DNA of 21,458 nt from CAYYWV01 sp964475385 (GTDB taxonomy: Bacteria > Pseudomonadota > Alphaproteobacteria > JAAXGF01). Made by a program: the position numbers and the translations under genes. Shown piece after piece: positions 15,988 to 21,458 of this stretch. The notes under the pieces are model-generated. The model was not told the origin of the DNA, made no database searches, and was given only the letters and a program-made list of their open reading frames with translations. The stretch's first letter is position 1. The number at the start of each line of letters is the position of its first letter. The stretch spans positions 1-21,458 of the forward strand of contig CAYYWV010000045.1 of NCBI GenBank assembly GCA_964475385.1. Reading direction: 5' to 3'.

Positions 15988-16749
15988 ATGGACGTAAAGG
16001 GACAGGCTGCGATCGTGACCGGCGGGGCGTCGGGGCTGGGCCGGGCGACCGCGGCGGCGTTGGCCGAGGCCGGCGCGCGGGTCGCGCTGTTCGACGTGAA
16101 CGAGGCCGAGAACGCGGCCGCGGCCGAGGAGATCGGCGGCCTTGCGGTCGCGTGCGACGTCACCGACGGACCGAGCGCCGAGCGCGCGGTCGCCATCGCC
16201 CGCGAGGCCCACGGACCGGCGCGCGTTCTGATCAACTGCGCGGGCGTCGGGCCGGCCAAGCGCATCGTCGGGCGCGACGGACCGCTCGCGCTCGACTGGT
16301 TCTCGCGCGTGATCGCGGTCAACCTGATCGGCACCTTCAACGTCCTCAGGCTCGCCGCCGCCGACATGATCGGCCTCGATCCGCTCGACGGCGACGAACG
16401 CGGCGTGATCATCAACACCGCCTCGGTGGCGGCGACCGAGGGCCAGATCGGCCAGGCCGCCTACTCGGCCTCCAAGGGCGGGGTCGCCGCCATGACCCTG
16501 CCGGCGGCGCGCGAGTTCGCCCGGTTCGGGGTGCGCGTGAACGCGATCTCGCCGGGACTGTTCGCGACGCCCATGCTGTTCGCGCTGCCCGAAGAGGCGC
16601 AGAAGAGCCTCGGCGCGAGCGTGCCTTACCCGAACCGCCTCGGCCGGCCCGAGGAGTACGCCGCGCTCGCGCTCCATATCGTCGCGAACCAGATGATCAA
16701 CGGCGCGGTGCTTCGCCTCGACGGCGCGCTTCGCATGGCGCCGAAGTGA
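15988..16749 (+). CDS. short-chain dehydrogenase, HSD10-like 3-hydroxyacyl-CoA dehydrogenase
   Basis: A 253-aa NAD-dependent oxidoreductase of the classical SDR family. The cofactor motif TGGASGLG is at 11-18 and D36 selects NAD over NADP. NCAG is at 83-86, and catalytic S146, Y159 and K163 are present (YSASK). The blocks ASVAATEGQIGQAAYSASKGG and the C-terminal NGAVLRLDGALRM are those of the type II 3-hydroxyacyl-CoA dehydrogenase/17-beta-HSD10 subgroup, which acts in fatty-acid and isoleucine breakdown. The exact substrate is inferred from this likeness. GGAGGA lies 6 nt before ATG 15988. It heads an operon with the metallopeptidase (14-bp gap). Confidence 0.92.
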   Translation: MDVKGQAAIVTGGASGLGRATAAALAEAGARVALFDVNEAENAAAAEEIGGLAVACDVTDGPSAERAVAIAREAHGPARVLINCAGVGPAKRIVGRDGPLALDWFSRVIAVNLIGTFNVLRLAAADMIGLDPLDGDERGVIINTASVAATEGQIGQAAYSASKGGVAAMTLPAAREFARFGVRVNAISPGLFATPMLFALPEEAQKSLGASVPYPNRLGRPEEYAALALHIVANQMINGAVLRLDGALRMAPK

Positions 16750-16763
16750 CGTAAGAGGCGATC

Positions 16764-17189
16764 GTGGCCCGCACCCCGCCGGGACCGCGGTTCGGCCCGC
16801 CGCCCAGCCTCGCCGATATCGAGGCGATGGCGCGGGCGGCGTTGGCCGAGATCCCGGAGCCGTTGCGCGCCCGCGCCGCCGGCGTCGCGATCCTGGTCGC
16901 CGAGTTCCCCGACGCCGAGACCGAGCGCGCCATGGGGCTCGAATCTCCGTTCGATCTTCTCGGCCTCTACCAGGGGGTTTCGCTCGACCGCAAAGGCGTT
17001 CACGACGTGGCCGACGACGTCGACCGCATCTTCCTCTACCGCCGGCCGCTGCTCGACTACTGGTGCGAGAGCGGCGTGGACCTCGAGGATCTGGTGCGCA
17101 ACACGTTGATTCACGAGATCGGCCACCACTTCGGGCTTTCGGACGAGGACATGGCGCGGCTCGAGGCCGAGACCGGCGAGCCCGAATGA
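16764..17189 (+). CDS. small zincin-like metallopeptidase (DUF1025 family)
   Basis: A 141-aa protein. The motif HEIGHHFGLSD at 117-127 gives the HExxHxxGxxD zinc site with H117, H121, D127 and catalytic E118. The family is the short bacterial metallopeptidase-like group often annotated as MMP-family zincin; natural substrates are unknown. The segment GLYQGVSL and the RIFLYRRPLLDYW block are typical of it. It has no signal peptide. The start is GTG at 16764, with AGAGG about 6 nt upstream. Its TGA overlaps the next gene's ATG (ATGA, 17186-17189), so it is coupled to the DMT transporter. Confidence 0.9.
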   Translation: MARTPPGPRFGPPPSLADIEAMARAALAEIPEPLRARAAGVAILVAEFPDAETERAMGLESPFDLLGLYQGVSLDRKGVHDVADDVDRIFLYRRPLLDYWCESGVDLEDLVRNTLIHEIGHHFGLSDEDMARLEAETGEPE

Positions 17190-18127
17190 GGCCTCTGCGG
17201 GTCTCGGCGGCCGCGCTCGCCCCGGTCGCGATCCTTCTTCTCCTCGGGGTGATGTGGGGCGGGAGCTTCTCGCTCGCCAAGATCGCCCGCCAAGGCGGCG
17301 TGGACCCGGTCGCGCTCACGTTCTGGCAGAGCGCGGGCGGGGCGGCGATCGTCGCCGCCTTCGGCCTGGCGAGCGGACGCCTCGGGCGGCTGCGCCTTCG
17401 CCACGCGGGCTTTTATCTCGGCTGCGGGCTGTTAGGGATCGCGATCCCGTCGACCGCGATCTATCTCGCGGCGGCGGCGGTGCCGGCGGGCGTGCTTTCG
17501 ATGCTGGTGACCACCGCGCCGATCCTGACCTACGCCCTCGCGCTCGCCATCGGGCTCGAACGCAAGAGCCCTGTGCGGGCGGCGGGCATCGCGCTCGGCT
17601 TCGCGGCGGTGGCGCTGATCGTGCTGCCCAAGGGCGGCCTGCCCGATCCGGCCGCCGCGCCTTGGGTGCTGGTCGGGCTCGCCGCGCCGGTCTGCTACGC
17701 CGGCAACAACGTGTTCATCGCGCGCTTCCGGCCGGCGGGCGCAGGCTCGGCGGCTCTCGCCTGCGGCATGCTGGCGAGCGCCGCGCTGATCACGCTGCCG
17801 GTGATGATGGCGCGCGGCGCGGGGTATCTGCCCGGCCCCCCTTGGCAGGCGGTCGATCTCGCCGTCTTCGCGATCCCGGTCATTACCGGGATCGCGCATA
17901 TCTTCCTGTTCGCGCTCATCCGCATGGCGGGGCCGGTGTTCTTCTCGCAGGTCGGCTATGTGGTGACGCTCGCCGGGATCGTCTGGGGCATGGTTCTGTT
18001 CGGCGAGCGCCACGGCCCCTGGATCTGGGCCGCGCTGGCGCTCATGTTCGCGGGCCTTGCGCTCGTCAACCTGCGCCGCGCGGCGGCGGCGCCGTCTCCG
18101 TCCGACAAGGAGAAAGAGCCTTCGTGA
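17186..18127 (+). CDS. DMT-superfamily transporter (EamA type), second copy
   Basis: A 313-aa inner-membrane protein with ten predicted helices in two EamA repeats. It begins with VAILLLLGVMWGGSFSLAKI, the classic WGGSF-type first helix. The first repeat ends with a helix ending IVLPKGG; the second repeat carries AAPVCYAGNNVFIARFRP and FFSQVGYVVTLAGIVWGMV. The tail is short and charged. It is not closely similar to the DMT protein at 14575-15522. The substrate is unknown. The ATG at 17186 overlaps the metallopeptidase stop, and the gene ends 19 bp from the convergent thpR. Confidence 0.9.
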   Translation: MRPLRVSAAALAPVAILLLLGVMWGGSFSLAKIARQGGVDPVALTFWQSAGGAAIVAAFGLASGRLGRLRLRHAGFYLGCGLLGIAIPSTAIYLAAAAVPAGVLSMLVTTAPILTYALALAIGLERKSPVRAAGIALGFAAVALIVLPKGGLPDPAAAPWVLVGLAAPVCYAGNNVFIARFRPAGAGSAALACGMLASAALITLPVMMARGAGYLPGPPWQAVDLAVFAIPVITGIAHIFLFALIRMAGPVFFSQVGYVVTLAGIVWGMVLFGERHGPWIWAALALMFAGLALVNLRRAAAAPSPSDKEKEPS

Positions 18128-18146
18128 CCCCGCAGGCCGCGCGGTC

Positions 18147-18686
18147 TCAGCCGGAAAGCGCGTAGCTCGCTTCGATGCGGTGGATCGCGCCGCTCGCGCC
18201 GAGCACGCTCGAATAGAGGTGGAAGGCCGAGACCGGGACCGGCTCGCTCGCGAAGTCCGCATGCGCGGCGAGGAAGTTGCGGACCCGGGCGAGCGGCGCG
18301 TCCTTGAGCCGGGCGAGAGTCACGTGGGGAAAGAACTTGCGCCGGTCGGGCGCGATCCCGAGGCTGGCGAGCAGGCCGTCGATCTTGGCGTGGAGCCGGG
18401 CCGGGGCGTCGCCGTTGTCGATCCCCGCCCAGAGCACTCGGGGCGCCCCGCGCGGCGGGAAGTGCCCCACGCCCTTGAGCCGGATCGAGAAGCCGTTCGT
18501 TTCGATCTCGGCGAGCGCTTCGGCGATGTCGTCGAAACAGCCCCGGTCGACCTCGCCGATGAAGCGCAGCGTCAGGTGGAACTGATCGGCCGGAACCCAG
18601 CGCGCGCCCGGCACGCCCGCGCACAGGCGGGCGAGGCGCTCGCGGACCGGTTCGGGGAAGTCGATCGCCACGAACAGACGAGGCAT
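18147..18686 (-). CDS. thpR: RNA 2',3'-cyclic phosphodiesterase
   Basis: A 179-aa member of the 2H phosphoesterase superfamily (ThpR/LigT), which opens 2',3'-cyclic phosphates to 2'-phosphates on RNA and has weak tRNA-ligase activity in vitro. The two catalytic HxTx motifs are H37LTL (37-40) and H121VTL (121-124). The start MPRLFVAIDFP and the C-terminal FHLYSSVLG are typical. Cytosolic. The ATG at 18686 has a weak ribosome-binding site. It is transcribed divergently from the first MarR gene across 209 bp and appears to be a single-gene unit. Confidence 0.94.
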   Translation of the reverse strand: MPRLFVAIDFPEPVRERLARLCAGVPGARWVPADQFHLTLRFIGEVDRGCFDDIAEALAEIETNGFSIRLKGVGHFPPRGAPRVLWAGIDNGDAPARLHAKIDGLLASLGIAPDRRKFFPHVTLARLKDAPLARVRNFLAAHADFASEPVPVSAFHLYSSVLGASGAIHRIEASYALSG

Positions 18687-18808
18687 GGCGGAGAAGACTC
18701 GCAGACAAGACCGCGCCCCGCGCCTTGCGGCGAGGCCGCGTCCAGCCTAGCGCATCGCCCGCGCCTTCGACAATCGCCGCGTATCGCGCGAGAGACGGCC
18801 CTTAACCG

Positions 18809-18820
18809 AGCGTTAACGCT
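18809..18820. promoter_or_regulatory. palindrome in the thpR/MarR divergent gap
   Basis: AGCGTTAACGCT is a perfect 12-bp palindrome 75 bp upstream of the first MarR gene. A second TTAAC occurs just before it at 18802-18806. It is the only dyad I noticed in the 18687-18895 gap, so it is a candidate operator for MarR 1 or another regulator. Confidence 0.25.
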
Positions 18821-18895
18821 GTCGCTTTAGGATCGGGAGGCCGCCTTCGCCGATGTTGGAGCCGGCTTCTTCCCGATCATCGCTTGCTGCGCCCG

Positions 18896-19405
18896 ATGCC
18901 GCTCGCTCCCCGTCTCGAACGTGCATATCCACCGATCGCGCCCGCGCCCCAGGACGAAGCGCCCGCGCTCGACGCTTGCGTGGACGCCGCCGTCGACTGC
19001 GTGTGGCTCAACTTCCGCAAGGCCTCGCGGGCGCTGACCCGGTTCTATGACGCGAAGCTCGCGCCCTCCGGGCTCGGGGTGAGCCAGCTCTCGTTGATGG
19101 TCGCGTTGCATCTCGGCGGCGGCGCGCCCATGACCCGGCTCGCCCGCGAGCTCGCGCTTGATCGCACGACGCTGACCCGCAACCTCAAGCCGCTGGTCCG
19201 CCGCAGGCTGGTCGCCATCGGCCCCGGGACCGACCGGCGCACCCGCGTGGTCGCGCTGACGCCCGAGGGCCGCGCCGCGCTTGCAAGCGCGCTGCCGCTT
19301 TGGCGCGAGGCCCAGGCCGAAGTGCTCGCGCGTCTCGGCGACGGGCTCTGGAGCCGGCTGTTCAACGAGATCGCCGCCACCGTCGAGGCCGCCCGCAGCG
19401 CCTGA
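18896..19405 (+). CDS. MarR-family transcriptional regulator 1
   Basis: A 169-aa winged-helix repressor. A 40-residue N-terminal extension precedes the MarR fold. The recognition region is ARELALDRTTLTRNLKPLVR and the wing is DRRTRVVALTPEG. ATG 18896 is taken rather than the in-frame TTG at 18884; neither has a strong Shine-Dalgarno. It is paralogous to the next MarR gene, and the DNA-reading helix is almost the same (DRTTLTRNL in both), so the two may read the same operator. No GTGTATATACAC-type palindrome lies upstream of this gene. Confidence 0.92.
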   Translation: MPLAPRLERAYPPIAPAPQDEAPALDACVDAAVDCVWLNFRKASRALTRFYDAKLAPSGLGVSQLSLMVALHLGGGAPMTRLARELALDRTTLTRNLKPLVRRRLVAIGPGTDRRTRVVALTPEGRAALASALPLWREAQAEVLARLGDGLWSRLFNEIAATVEAARSA

Positions 19406-19432
19406 ACCAGGTTTGAATGCGCGGGCGCGCGG

Positions 19433-19466
19433 TTGACGCGCGAAGCAAATAAGTGTATATACACTT
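19433..19466 (+). promoter_or_regulatory. MarR 2 promoter with overlapping palindromic operator (O1)
   Basis: The -35 box TTGACG (19433-19438, 5 of 6) and the -10 box TATATA (19456-19461) are 17 bp apart. The -10 box is the exact centre of a perfect 16-bp palindrome, AAGTGTATATACACTT (19451-19466). A dimeric MarR protein bound here would block RNA polymerase, the standard autorepression layout. Transcription would start near 19468, giving a leader of about 25 nt. Confidence 0.8.
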
Positions 19467-19492
19467 TTTATGAGAAAAGGGATGAGGCCAAG

Positions 19493-19936
19493 ATGAACGC
19501 CGGGGGCCGCGTTTCGCGCGACGCGCTCGGTTGCATCTGCGGGCGGCTGCGCATGGCGGCCCGCGCCGTGACGCAAGCCTACGACGCCGCGCTCGAGCCG
19601 AGCGGGCTCAAGATCACGCAGTTCGCGCTCCTCGCCGCGCTCCATCGCCTCGGGCCGATGGCCGTGGGAGCGCTCGCGCGCGAGATGGTGATGGACCGCA
19701 CCACTTTGACCCGGAACCTACGGCCGCTTGAAGCGCGGGGGCTGGTCGCGGCCGCTCCCGACGACGGCGACAGACGCGCGCGCATCCTCGCTCTCACCGA
19801 CGCCGGGGAAGAAGCCTTCGCGAAGGCGCTGCCCTTATGGCGCGCGGTCCAGACGCGAACGCGCGCGCGGCTGGGACCGTATCACGCCGCGCGCCTGCTC
19901 GCCGAGCTCGACGCCGCGATCGCCGCCGTCGAGTGA
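19493..19936 (+). CDS. MarR-family transcriptional regulator 2
   Basis: A 147-aa winged-helix regulator with the same layout as the preceding gene but without the N-terminal extension. The helix-turn-helix is ALAREMVMDRTTLTRNLRPL and the wing is DGDRRARILALTDAG. Three cysteines or fewer are present, and no obvious OhrR-type redox cysteine near the N-terminal helix can be assigned with confidence. ATG 19493 follows GAGG with about 5-8 nt spacing. A palindromic operator sits on its -10 box, and a nearly identical one lies between it and the membrane-protein gene downstream, which is its presumed target. Confidence 0.94.
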   Translation: MNAGGRVSRDALGCICGRLRMAARAVTQAYDAALEPSGLKITQFALLAALHRLGPMAVGALAREMVMDRTTLTRNLRPLEARGLVAAAPDDGDRRARILALTDAGEEAFAKALPLWRAVQTRTRARLGPYHAARLLAELDAAIAAVE

Positions 19937-19946
19937 TTTTTTCGAA

Positions 19947-19968
19947 AATAAGTGTATATACACTTATT
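19947..19968 (+). promoter_or_regulatory. second palindromic operator (O2) before the membrane-protein gene
   Basis: A perfect 22-bp palindrome whose inner 16 bases (19950-19965) are identical to the O1 palindrome. The shared stretch with O1 extends to AAATAAGTGTATATACACTT. TATATA at 19955-19960 could again act as a -10 box; the matching -35 is poor (GTGATT, 19933-19938, overlapping the MarR 2 stop). The site ends 46 bp before the membrane-protein ATG. Confidence 0.8.
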
Positions 19969-20014
19969 GTTGCGCCCGCGGCCTTTCGCCGCCGCAAGCC
20001 AAGGAGACGACGCC

Positions 20015-20704
20015 ATGAACGGACCAACGCCGCCGCGGCCTGCGCCCGGGACCGCGGCCGCCGCCCTTGTCGCCCCTCGCAGCCCGCGCGCAGCCGCGTG
20101 GCTCGCCGGCGGGCTCGCGCTGTGGTTCGCGCTCGCCGCCGCCGCCGCCGCAAGCGGCCTGTTCGCGGTCGAGGCGACGCAACCCGTTCGCCCCCTGCCC
20201 ATCGCCGCGACCGCGCCGGTGGTCGTTTTTCTGTTCGCCTACGCCGTCTCGGCGCGGCTTCGGCGTTTCGTGCTGGGGGCCGACCCGGTCGCGCTGACCG
20301 TGCTTCAGGGCTGGCGCGTGCTCGGCTTCGGCTTTCTGCCGCTTTACGCCTATGGCGCGCTGCCCGGCCTGTTCGCGCTACCGGCGGGGCTCGGCGACGT
20401 CGCCGTCGGCCTGAGCGCGCCCGTTGTCGCTTGGGCCTGCGCGCGGCGACCCGGTTTCGCGCGGGGGCGGGGGTTCGCGCTCTGGAACCTGCTCGGGCTT
20501 GCCGATTTCGCGGTCGCGCTCGGGCTCGGAACGTTGCCGGGGCCCGCGCTCGGGCTGTTTCCCGACGCGCCGGCGGCGAGCGCGATGGAAACCTGGCCGC
20601 TTGCGCTGATCCCCGCCTTCGCCGTGCCTGTCTTCGCCGGCCTGCACCTGGCCGCGCTTTTCAAGGCGCGGGCGCTCGCGCGCGCGGCCGTTCCAGCCGG
20701 TTGA
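20015..20704 (+). CDS. six-TM integral membrane protein of unnamed family
   Basis: A 229-aa hydrophobic protein with about six transmembrane segments (roughly 28-50, 62-80, 100-120, 125-142, 155-174, 194-216). The central part has the pattern QGWRVLGFGFLPLYAYG, LPGLFALPAGLGD and WNLLGLADFAVALGLG. I associate this pattern with a conserved bacterial family of hypothetical membrane proteins, but I cannot give it a name or function. Charged residues R101, D128 and D164 lie in or next to helices and may be functional. ATG 20015 follows AAGGAG at 8 nt. It sits just downstream of operator O2, so it is very probably controlled by the MarR pair. Confidence 0.85.
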   Translation: MNGPTPPRPAPGTAAAALVAPRSPRAAAWLAGGLALWFALAAAAAASGLFAVEATQPVRPLPIAATAPVVVFLFAYAVSARLRRFVLGADPVALTVLQGWRVLGFGFLPLYAYGALPGLFALPAGLGDVAVGLSAPVVAWACARRPGFARGRGFALWNLLGLADFAVALGLGTLPGPALGLFPDAPAASAMETWPLALIPAFAVPVFAGLHLAALFKARALARAAVPAG

Positions 20705-20729
20705 ATCGCCCCCGGCGTCCGCCTATATA
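20701..20729 (+). promoter_or_regulatory. candidate promoter of the Bax-inhibitor-1 family gene
   Basis: TTGAAT (20701-20706) and TATATA (20724-20729) are 17 bp apart, each 4 of 6 to consensus. The -35 box overlaps the TGA of the upstream membrane-protein gene. A leader of about 35 nt with GGAGGGG before the ATG would result. Confidence 0.5.
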
Positions 20730-20771
20730 GGAAGGGCGTGCATCCACAACCGGTGACACGGAGGGGACTTC

Positions 20772-21458
20772 ATGGCTTTCGGCTCGGACAGAAGAGTGAC
20801 CGCGGCCCATAGCGTCGATCGTGCGGTCATCGACGAAGGCCTGCGCGCCTACATGCTGCGCGTGTACAACTACATGGCCTCGGGCCTTGCGCTGACGGGG
20901 ATCGTCGCCTTCGGGGTCGCCATGACGCCGGCGCTGGTCAAGGCGATCTATGGAACGCCGCTTCTGTGGTTGGTGGTGTTCGCGCCGCTCATCCTGGTCT
21001 TCTTTTTGAGCGCGCGCATCAACCGCATGAGCTTCAGCGCGGCGCAGGCCTCGTTCTGGGCCTTCTCGGTCCTTATGGGGCTGTCGCTCGGTCATATCTT
21101 CCTGATTTACACCGGCGCCAGCATCGCCCGGGTGTTCTTCATCACCGCCGGCACCTTCGGCGCCATGAGCCTTTACGGATACACCACCAAGCGCGATCTG
21201 ACGGGCTGGGGGTCGTTCCTGTTCATGGGGCTGATCGGCATCATCATCGCGTCCATCGTCAACATCTTCCTCGCCTCGCCGGCGCTGTACTTCGCGGTTT
21301 CGGTGATCGGCGTCTTGATCTTCGTCGGGCTCACCGCCTACGACACCCAGCAGATCAAGGAGATGTACGTCGAGAGCGATTCGACCGCGGTCGCCGGCAA
21401 AAAGGCGATCATGGGCGCGTTGCGCCTCTACCTCGACTTCCTCAACCTGTTCCTCATG
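20772..21458 (+). CDS. Bax inhibitor-1/YccA family membrane protein (3' end outside window)
   Basis: 229 codons are visible with no stop before the window edge. The protein has about seven hydrophobic segments. The family signature near the end, VGLTAYDTQQIKEMY (185-199), and ALRLYLDFLNLFL (216-228) identify the BI-1/YccA (YbhL/YbhM) family of inner-membrane proteins, whose eukaryotic and Bacillus relatives are pH-dependent calcium channels. Only about ten to twenty residues should be missing. The ATG at 20772 follows a strong GGAGGGG Shine-Dalgarno at 6 nt. It has its own candidate promoter and is probably not part of the MarR module. Confidence 0.93.
   Translation, partial: MAFGSDRRVTAAHSVDRAVIDEGLRAYMLRVYNYMASGLALTGIVAFGVAMTPALVKAIYGTPLLWLVVFAPLILVFFLSARINRMSFSAAQASFWAFSVLMGLSLGHIFLIYTGASIARVFFITAGTFGAMSLYGYTTKRDLTGWGSFLFMGLIGIIIASIVNIFLASPALYFAVSVIGVLIFVGLTAYDTQQIKEMYVESDSTAVAGKKAIMGALRLYLDFLNLFLM

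Noticed and set aside
14575..18127. The idea that the two DMT transporters are a recent duplication
   Set aside because: Apart from the general EamA layout their sequences differ throughout, including the first helices, so they are distant members of the superfamily.

Overview
This window is about 21.5 kb of very GC-rich (roughly 70% by eye), tightly packed bacterial chromosome. The gene content and order point to an alphaproteobacterium, probably Rhodospirillales-like: an invasion-associated locus B (IalB) family protein upstream of rlmN and argG, a DUF1127 protein divergent from a GcvA-type LysR regulator, a YkvA/DUF1232 protein, a Rhizobium etli-type (class 3) asparaginase, and an HSD10-like dehydrogenase. 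Genus assignment is not possible from the sequence alone. No rRNA, tRNA, CRISPR array, phage or insertion sequence was seen.

Layout. (i) 1-1569: a palindromic REP-like repeat and then a lone DUF4143-type AAA ATPase, the best candidate for an acquired gene, whose 3' end overlaps argG by 20 bp. (ii) 1550-5640, minus strand: argG, rlmN, an IalB-family secreted protein, queF and a SpoU-type RNA methyltransferase. These are core metabolism and RNA-modification genes with short gaps and recognisable promoters. (iii) 5707-8029, plus strand: a metal/Ser-Lys asparaginase 7 bp from a SAM methyltransferase. (iv) 8046-9556: a DUF1127 gene divergent from a LysR regulator across the only gap above 300 bp. 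That gap is AT-rich, holds an inverted repeat and a possible 12-codon leader ORF, and is the most unusual non-coding DNA here. (v) 9553-14423, minus strand: a four-gene operon of YciI-like protein, acetoacetyl-CoA synthetase, amidase and MFS exporter. (vi) 14575-15890: a DMT-family transporter converging on a YkvA-like protein. (vii) 15988-18127, plus strand: HSD10-like dehydrogenase, small zincin metallopeptidase and a second DMT transporter as one operon. (viii) 18147-18686, minus strand: the RNA 2',3'-cyclic phosphodiesterase ThpR. (ix) 18896-20704: two tandem paralogous MarR regulators followed by a six-TM protein of unnamed function. Two near-identical perfect palindromic operators lie upstream of the second MarR gene and of the membrane-protein gene. 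(x) 20772-end: a Bax-inhibitor-1/YccA protein cut off by the window edge.

Most of the window is ordinary accessory and core metabolism. The clearest self-contained system is the MarR/MarR/membrane-protein module, where one operator lies exactly on a good -10 box. It looks like a small autoregulated, ligand-responsive membrane module of unknown function. Two convergent pairs share a TTAA tetranucleotide as both stop codons, and rlmN and ialB have candidate -10 boxes so close to the ATG that their transcripts may be leaderless. No sign of a large undescribed system such as a defence island was found.
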